In this document: positions 8,675 through 17,634 of the stretch, piece by piece
How positions within the stretch are numbered: position 1 is the stretch's first letter
Layout of the letters: every line of letters starts with the position of its first letter
Source of the DNA: an uncultured Ruegeria sp.
GTDB lineage: Bacteria; Pseudomonadota; Alphaproteobacteria; Rhodobacterales; Rhodobacteraceae
Assembly: GCF_947497005.1 (NCBI RefSeq)
Contig: NZ_CANMFF010000023.1
Coordinates: 1-54,830, forward strand
DNA length: 54,830 nucleotides
Direction of reading: 5' to 3'
Made by a program: the position numbers and the translations under genes
Notes under the pieces: model-generated
Database searches by the model: none
What the model was told of the DNA's origin: nothing
Seen by the model: only the letters and a program-made list of their open reading frames with translations

Positions 8675-9903
8675 ACAGCCGACCTTATGAGCTGGATACA
8701 TTGATAACCTCGCACCAGCACGGCCATGCCCTGCCGCGCGGATTCTATACCTCGCAAGACATCTATAACTATGACATTGCCCAGGTCTGGAACCGCAACT
8801 GGCTTTGGGCAGGGCATGTCAGTCAGATCCCAAAAGCCGGCGACTACTTCCTGTTCGACTATGGCCCGGAGAGCATCATCATTGTTCGCGACCGCGATGG
8901 CGATATTCGCGCTCATTTGAATGTCTGCCGCCATCGGGGTTCTCGCGTCTGCACTGAGCAGTCCGGCAACTCGCGTGTTCTTGTTTGCCCCTACCACGCC
9001 TGGACATATGAGCTATCGGGAAAACTTCGTGCAGGCCACAACATGGGGGAGCATTTTGACCCATCCAAATTCGGGCTCTTTCCCGTTCAGGTGAGTGTCT
9101 TCAAAGGCCTGATCTTTGTTTGTGCAGATGCCAATACACCATCGCTTGATCCTGTCCTCAGTCAGCTTTCGCCACTCGTCGAACCCTATGGCTTTGACGA
9201 TCTGAAAGTAGCGCATACGGCGTCATTTCCGGTTCCAGCGAATTGGAAACTGGCGGTTGAGAACTATCTGGAATGCTACCACTGCGGACCAGCGCACAAA
9301 GAATACTCTCGTTCCCATAGCCTGAAATCGCCGCAAGACATGGCTGGCTTGGTTGAGCCGCTCAAGGCAAGGGCTGTCGAAGTCGGCCTGTCATCTGATG
9401 AATTGGCGCTTGTCGGCGACGCTGCGCCCACCCCGTTCACCAGCGGGTACTATCGGCGCTATCCGCTTTACCAAGGCTATAAAACCGGCAGTAAAACGGG
9501 CGAGGCGCTTGCGCCATTGCTTGGAACGCTGAAAGGTTTCGACAGTGGCGCAACTGACTTTGATATTGGCCCGTTGAATTGGTTCCTGATTTATTCAGAT
9601 CACTTGGTCGGCTACCGCTTTATTCCACGTGATCTGCAGGAAACCGACATTCAGGTGGTCTGGCTGGTTCGCGCTGACGCCGAAGAAGGCCAGGATTACA
9701 ACAAAGAAGACCTGACCTGGCTTTGGCATGTCACATCTTTGGATGACGAACGCATCATTCGCCACAACCAGTCCGGGGTAAACTCTCAATACTTCCAACC
9801 GGGTCCCTTGGGCGAAATGGAAACCTCGATCCAGGATTTTTATGACTTCTATTTCACCATGATCAGCCCGGAACCAGAACAAAGGATGGCCGGCAATGGC
9901 TGA
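8671..9903 (+). CDS. Rieske non-haem iron oxygenase (GbcA-like, quaternary-amine demethylase type)
   Basis: This is the oxygenase alpha subunit of a Rieske enzyme, 410 residues. The 2Fe-2S ligands are Cys86, His88, Cys106 and His109 (CRHRG, CPYHAW), and the mononuclear iron site includes His204 and His209 (ENYLECYHCGPAHKEY). The overall pattern matches oxygenases that demethylate glycine betaine or stachydrine rather than aromatic dioxygenases. The ATG at 8671 overlaps the stop of the TMADH-like gene, and the ribosome site GGAGGAAA lies inside that gene. No reductase gene is adjacent, so electrons must come from elsewhere in the genome. In the operon it would remove one methyl group before the TMADH-like enzyme acts. 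Confidence 0.87.
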   Translation: MNSRPYELDTLITSHQHGHALPRGFYTSQDIYNYDIAQVWNRNWLWAGHVSQIPKAGDYFLFDYGPESIIIVRDRDGDIRAHLNVCRHRGSRVCTEQSGNSRVLVCPYHAWTYELSGKLRAGHNMGEHFDPSKFGLFPVQVSVFKGLIFVCADANTPSLDPVLSQLSPLVEPYGFDDLKVAHTASFPVPANWKLAVENYLECYHCGPAHKEYSRSHSLKSPQDMAGLVEPLKARAVEVGLSSDELALVGDAAPTPFTSGYYRRYPLYQGYKTGSKTGEALAPLLGTLKGFDSGATDFDIGPLNWFLIYSDHLVGYRFIPRDLQETDIQVVWLVRADAEEGQDYNKEDLTWLWHVTSLDDERIIRHNQSGVNSQYFQPGPLGEMETSIQDFYDFYFTMISPEPEQRMAGNG

Positions 9904-11464
9904 GGCAAAATCACGCCGTCGCGGTGGCGGCGGGCGCGCCGCGCGCATAAAGGTTCAACAGGCAACCACGGGTAATGAGGCGGTACGTGGAGGCTTAAGC
10001 GGCGGGCGCTATAAGCCGTTGACCCAGACAGATATGGAGAACATCCACCAAGCGGCCCTGACCGTTCTGGAAAACACCGGTGTCACCGACCATTTCCCGG
10101 AACTGCTTGATCTGGTGTTGCCCAAAGGCGCGGTTATGAACGACCTCAATCGGCTGTGCTTTCCCCGTGCCCTGATGGAAGACATCCTGGCTGGTGCTGC
10201 CAGGGAGTTTTACGTCTATGCACGAGGAGAGCGTGAAGGCAAAGACGACATGCATTGCTCGGCAGAGAGTGTCTATTTCGCCAACTCTGGCACCGCCGTC
10301 ACAACCTTCGATTCCGAGACCAAGTCCTATCGTCCATCGGTCCTTCGCGACGTATATGATTTCACCCGTCTGGTCGACCGTTTGGACAACATCCATATGC
10401 TGGGCGATACGGTTTTGGCCACCGATGTGACCGATGATTTCACCCACGATATGAACACCTTATATGCGATGCTCGCCGGTAGCCAAAAACCTGCCTGTCT
10501 GACTTTTCGAGACCGCAGCCATATCCCGCATGCCATCCGCATGTTTGATTTGGCCCAGGGTGGTGAAGGGGCATTCATGAAAAAGCCAAGCGTCATTTTT
10601 GGCGGCTGCCCCATGGTTTCGCCTCTGCGGATCGGCAAGGAAAACATGGAGATCCTGATTGATACTGCCAAACTTGGCCTGACTGTCGATCTGGCCGTAC
10701 CTCCGCAGGCAGGGGCCACAGCCCCGGCGACACTTGCGGGAACACTGGTGCAAACCGTGGCAGAAACGTTGGCCTGCGTTGCCATTGTAAACCTCATCAC
10801 ACCGGGTTGTCCGGTCTGCTTTGCCGCCTGGCCCTTCATCACTGACCTGCGCAGCGGATCGTTCACCGGCGGTAGCGGTGAACAGGCTCTCATCGGTGCG
10901 GCAGCCATTCAGATGGGCAATTTCTATGGCCTTCCCTCATCCGTTGGCGCAGGCATGACTGATGCCAAAATACCCGACGCGCAATACGGGTTAGAAAAGG
11001 CTCTGACCTTCACACTTGCCGCTCATGCCGGTGCTAATCGCCTTTGCGAGTTTGGCGGTATGATCGGCAGCCTGATGGGATGCAGTTTTGAAAGCATGGT
11101 CATCGATGACGAAGCGGGTGGTATGATCCTGCGATCATTGCGCGGGATAGAGGTCACAGATGAAACCATGGCGGTGGATGTGATCCACCAGTGTGCCATA
11201 GATCCTGGTCACTTCCTCGGCAACCCACACACGCTGAACTATATGAACACCGAATTTGTCTACCCGCGGCTTATGGATCGTGAGCGTACAGATACTTGGG
11301 AAAACGAAGGCAAAACTGACCTGATGGACCGTGCCCGTGACAAGGCCAATTCCATTCTAAACAGTCATTTCCCTAACTACTTCGGCGCTTCGGACACTCA
11401 GGTACGCGAAGAATTCCCCATTGTAATGAGCGCGGAAAGCATGGCCCACCATGGACAACTCTAA
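9896..11464 (+). CDS. MttB-family methyltransferase, non-pyrrolysine (copy 1)
   Basis: This 522-residue member of the trimethylamine methyltransferase superfamily has no in-frame amber codon, so it is a pyrrolysine-free type. The N-terminal 25 residues are very basic and glycine-rich (KSRRRGGGGRAARIK) and the barrel follows. Known non-pyrrolysine members, such as MtgB, demethylate glycine betaine or other quaternary amines onto a corrinoid protein. No corrinoid-binding protein gene is present in the window. It overlaps both neighbours (8 bp with the Rieske gene, 14 bp with the aminotransferase remnant), so it is firmly part of the operon. Its precise reaction is unknown. Confidence 0.85.
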   Translation: MAEAKSRRRGGGGRAARIKVQQATTGNEAVRGGLSGGRYKPLTQTDMENIHQAALTVLENTGVTDHFPELLDLVLPKGAVMNDLNRLCFPRALMEDILAGAAREFYVYARGEREGKDDMHCSAESVYFANSGTAVTTFDSETKSYRPSVLRDVYDFTRLVDRLDNIHMLGDTVLATDVTDDFTHDMNTLYAMLAGSQKPACLTFRDRSHIPHAIRMFDLAQGGEGAFMKKPSVIFGGCPMVSPLRIGKENMEILIDTAKLGLTVDLAVPPQAGATAPATLAGTLVQTVAETLACVAIVNLITPGCPVCFAAWPFITDLRSGSFTGGSGEQALIGAAAIQMGNFYGLPSSVGAGMTDAKIPDAQYGLEKALTFTLAAHAGANRLCEFGGMIGSLMGCSFESMVIDDEAGGMILRSLRGIEVTDETMAVDVIHQCAIDPGHFLGNPHTLNYMNTEFVYPRLMDRERTDTWENEGKTDLMDRARDKANSILNSHFPNYFGASDTQVREEFPIVMSAESMAHHGQL

Positions 11465-12816
11465 CGCCAAGCAATGGGACAACGATCACTTCCTGCACCC
11501 GTGGGAAGGGATGGAAGCTTTGGGCAAAACAACCGTACTTTTGTCGAAAGTGCCAGTGGCATCCATGTGGTGAACGAAAAAGGCGAACGCTTGATCGACG
11601 GACCGGGAGGCATGTGGTGCACCCAGATCGGTTATGGGCGAGAGGAGATGGCCGAGGCCATGGCTGAGCGAGCTCGGAGCCTTGCCTATTTCTCGCCCTT
11701 CAACAACACCAACTCGACTGCTGCGCGCGGTTCGCACGCGAAATTGCCAAACGCGCGCCTGGTGATTTGAACAATGTCTTTTTTACCACAGGCGGTTCCA
11801 CCGCGGTGGATACGGCTATCCGATTTGTCAATTTTCGAAGCAACCATTTAGGACGGCCCGAGAAAAAGAAAATCATTTCAAGGCAAAAAGCCTATCATGG
11901 CCGCACCTATCTGGCGGCCAGCGTCAGCGGGAAAGAGCGTGATAGGTTTTGGCTCGACAAAGCCGATGACCTCGCACATTTCCTGCCAGACGTGAATCCG
12001 CTCTACCGTGCACCTGGTCAAAGCGAAGAGAGCTTTCTGAAAGAGAAAGTTTCCGATCTTGAAAACGCAATTGTGGCGCTTGGCCCAGAAAATGTTGCCG
12101 CTTTTATCGCTGAACCGGTTCTGGTGTCTGGCGGCGTGATCGTGCCGCCAAAAGGATATCACGAAGGCTGCCTAAACATCTGCAAGAAGTACCATGTTCT
12201 ATATATCTCCGACGAAGTGGTGACGGCTTTTGGGCGAATGGGTCATTGGTTTTCGTAAGAGGCTGTTTTCGGCATTCAACCAGATATAATCACTTGTGCC
12301 AAAGGAATGACCTCTGGGTACGCGCCGATGGGTGCCGCGATTATCTCTGACCGATTGATCGCAGGCGTTCCAGGAAAAGATGCAGCCTTCTCAAATGGAT
12401 ATACCTATTCTGGTCACCCGGTTAGCGCGGCCGCCAGATTAAAAAGCATGGAGATTATTGAACGGGAAAAGCTTCTCGAACACGTTCGAAAGGTCGCTCC
12501 GATTTTTCAGGATCAACTGCGGCAGTTGCGTCAGATCGACATCGTTGCCGACGTGCGCGGTATGGGTTTGATGGGGTGCGTTCAATGTTCTGTCGATGGT
12601 GATCCCCAGAGCGACTTGGGATACGACTACGAGATTGGTGACCAGATCGATTTAGAATGCCAAAAACGTGGGTTATTAGTTAGACCTGTTATCAACATGT
12701 GTGTTCTTTCACCGCCCTTCATCATTAGCGAAAGTGAAATTATGAAGATGTTTTCTGTCCTGCGTGAAGGGCTTGAAGCGACAAGAACGTGGCTTGGCGG
12801 TTCCAGTGACCAATGA
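11451..12816 (+). pseudogene. Class III aminotransferase, broken by two frameshifts and a stop
   Basis: This was a PLP-dependent omega-amino acid/pyruvate-type aminotransferase. Reading begins at ATG 11451 (MDNSNAKQWDNDHFLHPW) and shifts frame near 11517-11530 to continue as ESASGIHVVNEKGERLIDGP. It shifts again near 11730 in a GCGCGCG tract (expected AARFAREIAKRAPGDL), then continues with TTGGSTAVDTAIRF. A TAA at 12256-12258 interrupts the frame right after GHWFS. The downstream part still carries the PLP-lysine region (ITCAKGMTSGYAPMG) and a full C-terminus. Every part of the family fold is present, so decay is recent. The intact aminotransferase at 25143 may supply the activity. Confidence 0.9.
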
Positions 12817-12869
12817 AGGGTGTTGTCACATTAACTTCCGGCCCATGAAGATATCCTGATGCTCGGTCG

Positions 12870-13380
12870 TCAAGCTGCTCGGGTAACAGGATGCCAGGTG
12901 TCGAAGGCTTCGTCGAGGCGGTGATATCGGATTGTTAGGGCTGAGCGACGGCGTACAGGAACACAAAAGCAATTCCGAATGGCTGAATGGGTGGCCACGA
13001 ACCGCTGCAAACCTCCTGGAGATCGATGCCCTTGCATCGCCCGTTCCCGCTTTTGGAACGGGAGATGGCTGTTTTCGGTACGGTTATTGAGGCCCTTGTG
13101 TGACCTATGATCCAGGCCCGGCGCAACCTCTCGTTTGGCAGCACCATAGGACTGCAGCTCACCCGTGATAATCCGCTTTGGAATGAAGCCAAAACGCTTC
13201 ATCAGGCTGCGCAACAGCCGCTTTGCAGCCTACTTGTTGCATTTCGGTTGGAGGATTTCGCCCAGCACAACGCCATGTTGATCGGCCGGGCCAAAGCCAA
13301 CACTTGGGACCTGAGATTCTCACGACAACCTCATCGATGTGCCAGACGTCGTTTGGGCTAACGGAGGGTTTCTGAGCCAT
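12870..13380 (-). pseudogene. IS6-family transposase remnant (copy 1)
   Basis: Reading the minus strand, NDVWHIDEVVVRISG near 13350 starts the catalytic domain of an IS6-family transposase. After a frameshift near 13290 the match continues as RSLMKRFGFIPKRIITGEL and GLNNRTENSHLPFQKRERAM to the C-terminus near 12870. The N-terminal helix-turn-helix half is gone. GTGTTGTCACATTAA near 12820 may be a decayed end. It has the same orientation and subfamily as the remnant at 29051-29443, so the two bracket module B. Confidence 0.8.
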
Positions 13381-13571
13381 CGAAGCTTATGTACAGAGAA
13401 GAAAACAAGGACGAAGGGCATCGCCGACAAGTTGGCCAAGGGCGTCACGATGGGCATCACCACAGGACAAAATGGGCTGTAATTCTCATATATGTCCGGG
13501 TCTTTTCTTTTTTTGCCGAAAACGACTGCAGAGACACGGTAACACGTTGATCTATAACCAATAGAAAAATG

Positions 13572-13588
13572 ATTAGGCAAATCCTAAT
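13572..13588. promoter_or_regulatory. Inverted repeat with CTAAT/ATTAG half-sites upstream of importer B
   Basis: ATTAGG-caaat-CCTAAT is a perfect 6-bp inverted repeat 84 bp before the start of the second importer operon. CTAAT is the recognition core reported for the LysR-type regulator GcvA. A similar element (CTAAT-N6-ATTAG) lies next to the GcvA-like LysR gene in this window at 30450-30465, so both could be bound by that regulator. This is inference from motif likeness. Confidence 0.45.
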
Positions 13589-13672
13589 GTTTGGTGAGGA
13601 AGTCAGTTCTTAGGAGGATCACGCAGCCCGTATATACCTGAATGGAATTCCGCGGTGCTCAGGGAGGCGCAA

Positions 13673-14764
13673 TTGTCTGACAAAGTAAATATCGCGATTG
13701 ACGTGCGGGATGCCGTAAAACGCTACGGCGATTTTACAGCGCTCAAGAAGATCTCGCTGTCGATCATGGACAATGAGTTCTTTACCCTTCTGGGCCCGTC
13801 TGGATGCGGCAAGACCACTCTGCTCAGAATGATCGCCGGATTCGAAGCGGTAACCGAAGGTGCGATCTACCTTTACGGCGATGAGATCGAGAACCTGCCG
13901 CCGAACAAGCGCCCTGTGAACACGGTTTTCCAGAACTATGCGCTGTTTCCGCATATGACCATTCTGGACAATGTGGCGTTCGGGTTGGAAATGCGGGGCA
14001 AGTCGAAATCCGAGGCGCGGACCAAAGCGGGTGAGATGCTGGAGCTGGTGCAGCTTTCTCAGTTCTCGGCACGCAAGCCCAGCCAGCTGTCTGGCGGCCA
14101 GCAGCAGCGTGTTGCACTGGCCCGTGCACTGGCACCGCAGCCCAAGGTTCTATTGCTGGACGAGCCGCTGTCGGCGCTGGATCTGAAGCTGCGCAAGGCG
14201 ATGCAATTGGAGCTGAAGCACCTGCAGCGCGAAACCGGGATCACTTTTATCTTCGTCACCCACGATCAGGAAGAGGCCCTGACCATGTCCGACCGGATCG
14301 CGGTCATGTCGGCAGGCGAGTTGCAGCAGCTGGGCGCACCAACGGATATCTATGAGCGTCCGCACAATATGTTCGTGGCGGATTTTATCGGGGAGACAAA
14401 CCTGTTGGAAGTGTCTGTCGACGGCATCGAAAATGGTCGCGCAACCTGCCATCTTGGCGGTGGTCACGAACTGACATGCAACGCTGTAGAAGGTGTCGGC
14501 ATCGGTTCCACTGTTCATATGTCGATCCGGCCAGAGCGCCTTTATATGTCAGAAACGCCGGTTGAAACCGAGGGTCTGCATGGGCGGATCAAGGAAAACA
14601 TCTTTGTCGGCACTGACATCACCACAATCGTGCAATTGGACGAAGGGCCTGACTTTGTCGTCCGCACCTCGAACTCGGATCGTGGCAACAAGCGTATCTT
14701 TGAGCCGGGTGTCGAGATGTTCGTCAACATGGAGCTGGGGGCTGCACGCCTCCTGGTCGACTGA
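13673..14764 (+). CDS. PotA-type ABC importer ATPase (module B)
   Basis: This ATPase subunit of the second polyamine-type importer has 363 residues from a TTG start at 13673. That start is chosen because the ribosome site AGGGAGG (13661-13667) sits just before it; the earlier GTG at 13655 would place that site inside the gene. Walker A GPSGCGKTT is at residues 41-49, the signature LSGGQQQRVALARAL and Walker B VLLLDEPLSALD follow, and a C-terminal TOBE-like domain (SIRPERLY) is present. It leads an ATPase-permease-permease-binding-protein operon, an order different from the binding-protein-last, ATPase-third arrangement of module A. Confidence 0.92.
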   Translation: MSDKVNIAIDVRDAVKRYGDFTALKKISLSIMDNEFFTLLGPSGCGKTTLLRMIAGFEAVTEGAIYLYGDEIENLPPNKRPVNTVFQNYALFPHMTILDNVAFGLEMRGKSKSEARTKAGEMLELVQLSQFSARKPSQLSGGQQQRVALARALAPQPKVLLLDEPLSALDLKLRKAMQLELKHLQRETGITFIFVTHDQEEALTMSDRIAVMSAGELQQLGAPTDIYERPHNMFVADFIGETNLLEVSVDGIENGRATCHLGGGHELTCNAVEGVGIGSTVHMSIRPERLYMSETPVETEGLHGRIKENIFVGTDITTIVQLDEGPDFVVRTSNSDRGNKRIFEPGVEMFVNMELGAARLLVD

Positions 14765-15693
14765 TGGCGGCGGGTGCGGCAAGCGGCGGCAGCGCAACGA
14801 CCGATACTTATAAAGAGGCGCGCACCTGGCTGTTGTTACCCGCCTGGGTGACACTGACCATTTTGGCGCTGGCGCCGGTGTTCATGATGCTGATCTACTC
14901 ATTCTTGACGAAGGAGTTCCGTGGCGGCGTGATCTGGGAGTTCTCTCTGTCCGCATACGACCAATTCTTCTTTGATCGCGGTTTGTTCGGGGATGAGGCA
15001 CCCAAGATCGAGTGGACTTATGTCACGATCTTCTGGCGCTCGATTTGGCAGGCTGGTGCGGCGACGTTGCTCAGCCTCGTGATCGGGTTTCCGACGGCTT
15101 ATTTCATCGCAACTCGGTCCGAGAGTATGCGCCCGGTTTGGGTATTTCTGATTACCATTCCTTATTGGGTGAACCTGCTGATCCGGACCGTGTCGATGAA
15201 ATTCCTTCTGCGCGATCAGGGACCGCTGAACGATTTTCTGATAAATATTGGCCTGATCGATAGCCCCCTGCATATCGTCAACACAAATTTCGCGGTGCAG
15301 CTGGGCCTGTTCTATTCTTACCTGCCCTTCATGGTGTTGCCGATCTATGCGGCGGTCGAGCGTTATAACTTCGCCCTGTCCGAAGCGGCAGCTGATCTTT
15401 ACGCGTCGAAATGGACGACCCTGCGGCGGGTGCTGCTACCCGCGGTGAAGCCGGGCGTGTTTGCGGGCTGTATTCTGGTTTTTGTCCCTTCGATGGGCTC
15501 GTTCCTTGCGCCCGATCTGCTGGGTGGCGCCAAGAACTTCATGATCGGTTCGCTGATCGAAGAACAGTTCAAAGGCAATGCCGGCAACTGGCCGTTCGGC
15601 GCGGCGGCGTCGATGATCTTGCTGACAATGGTTTTGATCATCCTGATGTTCTCGGCCCGGCAACAGGCCAAAGCCGACAAGGCGGGGGGCTGA
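14764..15693 (+). CDS. PotB-type ABC importer permease (module B)
   Basis: This 309-residue inner-membrane permease has an unusually Gly/Ala/Ser-rich cytoplasmic start, then about six membrane helices and the EAA loop EAAADLYASKWTTLRRVLLP for docking to the ATPase. The ATG shares one base with the TGA stop of the ATPase gene, showing translational coupling. It is a partner of the following permease. Confidence 0.9.
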   Translation: MAAGAASGGSATTDTYKEARTWLLLPAWVTLTILALAPVFMMLIYSFLTKEFRGGVIWEFSLSAYDQFFFDRGLFGDEAPKIEWTYVTIFWRSIWQAGAATLLSLVIGFPTAYFIATRSESMRPVWVFLITIPYWVNLLIRTVSMKFLLRDQGPLNDFLINIGLIDSPLHIVNTNFAVQLGLFYSYLPFMVLPIYAAVERYNFALSEAAADLYASKWTTLRRVLLPAVKPGVFAGCILVFVPSMGSFLAPDLLGGAKNFMIGSLIEEQFKGNAGNWPFGAAASMILLTMVLIILMFSARQQAKADKAGG

Positions 15694-15696
15694 CCA

Positions 15697-16506
15697 ATGG
15701 CAAGCAAGCAATTCGACATCAAGTCATACACAGGCTTCAAGGGGATCACCCTGCTGTGTCTGGTCATCCTTTACGCCCCGCTGGTCGTGGTCACGATCTA
15801 CAGTTTTAACGCTTCGCAATCGCTGACCAACTGGGAAGGTGTGTCGCTGCGCTGGTATGCGGATGTCTTCATTGGCCCTGAAAGCGGTAAGTTCAAGACA
15901 GCGGCCAAGAACAGCTTTATCATCGCGATCATTGCCGCGACTACGGCGACTGCCATCGCTACACTGGCCGCAACGGGGATGGTGCGTGGGGGAAAATTCC
16001 GCTTCCGCACCTTGTCATTCGGGCTGATCAGCCTGCCGCTGATGGTGCCCGAGATTGTTCTGGCCGTCGCGACCCTGATCTTCTTCAATTCGATCGGGTT
16101 CGAACGCGGGCTTCTGACGATCCTGCTGGCCCATATCGCGTTCTGCATTCCCTTTGCCTATCTGCCAATCTCGGCCCGGATGCAGGGGATCGAAGACAGC
16201 TATGAACAGGCCGCCCTGGACCTGTACGCCACCAAACGGCAGGCGTTCACCAAGATCCTACTGCCGTTGATGATGCCCGGCATCATCTCGGGTTTTCTGC
16301 TGGCTTTCATCGTCAGCCTTGATGACTTCATCATCACCAACTTCGTGAAAGGTGCGGGCGTCGAGACACTGCCCACCGCGATATTTGGTTCGGTCAAGCA
16401 GGGGATCAAACCGAACATCATGGCGATTTCAACCATGTTGCTGAGCGTGTCCATCGTCATGGTCACGATCAGCTACTTCGTCAGTAAGACTGACAACACA
16501 AAATAA
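15697..16506 (+). CDS. PotC-type ABC importer permease (module B)
   Basis: This second permease has 269 residues and begins 3 bp after the previous stop. It has six predicted membrane helices and the EAA-type loop EQAALDLYATKRQAFTKILL. The extracytoplasmic loop after the first helix contains LTNWEGVSLRWYADVF, characteristic of PotC-like subunits. It forms the translocation channel with the preceding gene product. Confidence 0.9.
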   Translation: MASKQFDIKSYTGFKGITLLCLVILYAPLVVVTIYSFNASQSLTNWEGVSLRWYADVFIGPESGKFKTAAKNSFIIAIIAATTATAIATLAATGMVRGGKFRFRTLSFGLISLPLMVPEIVLAVATLIFFNSIGFERGLLTILLAHIAFCIPFAYLPISARMQGIEDSYEQAALDLYATKRQAFTKILLPLMMPGIISGFLLAFIVSLDDFIITNFVKGAGVETLPTAIFGSVKQGIKPNIMAISTMLLSVSIVMVTISYFVSKTDNTK

Positions 16507-16525
16507 CCAACAGATGGAGAGACAC

Positions 16526-17563
16526 ATGAAACATATGATAAAAAGCGGTGTCGCAACCTTTGCGCTGGCCATTGGCGCAAACGCTGCCGCAGCCGAAGGC
16601 GAGCTGGTTCTGTACCATTGGTTCGAATACATCCCGCAGGAGCTGCTGGACAAGTTCACCGAAGAGACCGGCATCACCGTCACGATGGATACCTACGACT
16701 CGAACGAGTCGATGCTGGCCTCGCTCAAGGCCGGCGGTATCGGCACCTATGACGTGTCAGTGCCCGGTGACTACATGGTTTCGATCATGGCGGGCGAAGG
16801 CATGCTGGACACAATCGCCGATGGCGAGTTGAAGAATAAAGGCAACATCGCTGAAGAGTGGGCCGACCCCAACTTTGATCCAGGTCGCCAATCCTCGATC
16901 CCGTATCAGTGGGGCTCGACCAGCTTCGCGGTCAGCCGCGATGCGTATGAAGGCGACATTCAAACTACTGATATCCTGTTCAACCCGCCAGCCGCGCTGC
17001 AGGGACGCATCAACATGCTGGACAGCCAGGGTGAAGTGATGGCCATGGCCGCGCTGCATATGGGTATCCCGCAATGTTCGACCGACCGCGAACAGCTGAA
17101 AGCGCTGAATGCCATGCTGCAAGAAGCCAAACAGCACTGGGCCTCGTTCAACTCTGACACCGCGAAAGAGGTTCTGGTTTCGGGCGACGCGGCTGTCGGC
17201 CAGATCTATGACGGTTTCGCCGCCAAGGCGCGCGAAGAAGGTGCCAACGTGGAATATGCCTATCCGACACAAGGCTACATAGCCTGGATGGACAACGTCG
17301 TTCTGCTGAAAGATGCGCCCAACCGCGAAAATGCGCTGATCTTCATGGACTTCCTGCTGGAGCCTGAAAACATCGCGGCGGTGACCAACTTCGCGCAGTA
17401 CAATGCGGGCGTGAACGGCGTGAGCGACTTCCTTGATCCGGCGCTGGCGGAACAGCCCGAAAAAAACCCCCATGCCAATGCAGGCCCCGGCGTCTTTATC
17501 GAGGTTTGTGATGAGGAAACTCAGGCGGTCTATGACCAGATCTGGACCAATCTGAAGAAATAA
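16526..17563 (+). CDS. PotD-type periplasmic solute-binding protein (module B)
   Basis: This binding protein has 345 residues from ATG 16526. The alternative ATG at 16514 is rejected because the likely ribosome site GGAGAG (16516-16521) precedes 16526. A signal peptide ending near ANAAAAEG is followed by ELVLYHWFEYIPQELLDKF, a standard opening for PotD-like proteins. The low identity to the module A binding protein suggests a different ligand. The operon ends here and a strong terminator follows 27 bp later. Confidence 0.9.
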   Translation: MKHMIKSGVATFALAIGANAAAAEGELVLYHWFEYIPQELLDKFTEETGITVTMDTYDSNESMLASLKAGGIGTYDVSVPGDYMVSIMAGEGMLDTIADGELKNKGNIAEEWADPNFDPGRQSSIPYQWGSTSFAVSRDAYEGDIQTTDILFNPPAALQGRINMLDSQGEVMAMAALHMGIPQCSTDREQLKALNAMLQEAKQHWASFNSDTAKEVLVSGDAAVGQIYDGFAAKAREEGANVEYAYPTQGYIAWMDNVVLLKDAPNRENALIFMDFLLEPENIAAVTNFAQYNAGVNGVSDFLDPALAEQPEKNPHANAGPGVFIEVCDEETQAVYDQIWTNLKK

Positions 17564-17589
17564 CTCAGATCAAACGCCTAACTCGAAAG

Positions 17590-17612
17590 CCCCCGGTTTT
17601 CCGGGGGTTTTT
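17590..17612 (+). terminator. Rho-independent terminator of importer B operon
   Basis: CCCCCGG-tttt-CCGGGGG is a perfect 7-bp hairpin followed directly by a run of five T residues (17608-17612). It lies 27 bp after the binding-protein stop codon. The A residues just before the stem may let it also work for the convergent minus-strand operon ending at 17635. Confidence 0.9.
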
Positions 17613-17634
17613 GCTGTCGGTGAAGCCAAACCGC

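Noticed and set aside
9896..11464. Possible pyrrolysine-encoding MttB
   Set aside because: No in-frame TAG occurs in either MttB homologue, so they are of the non-pyrrolysine type.
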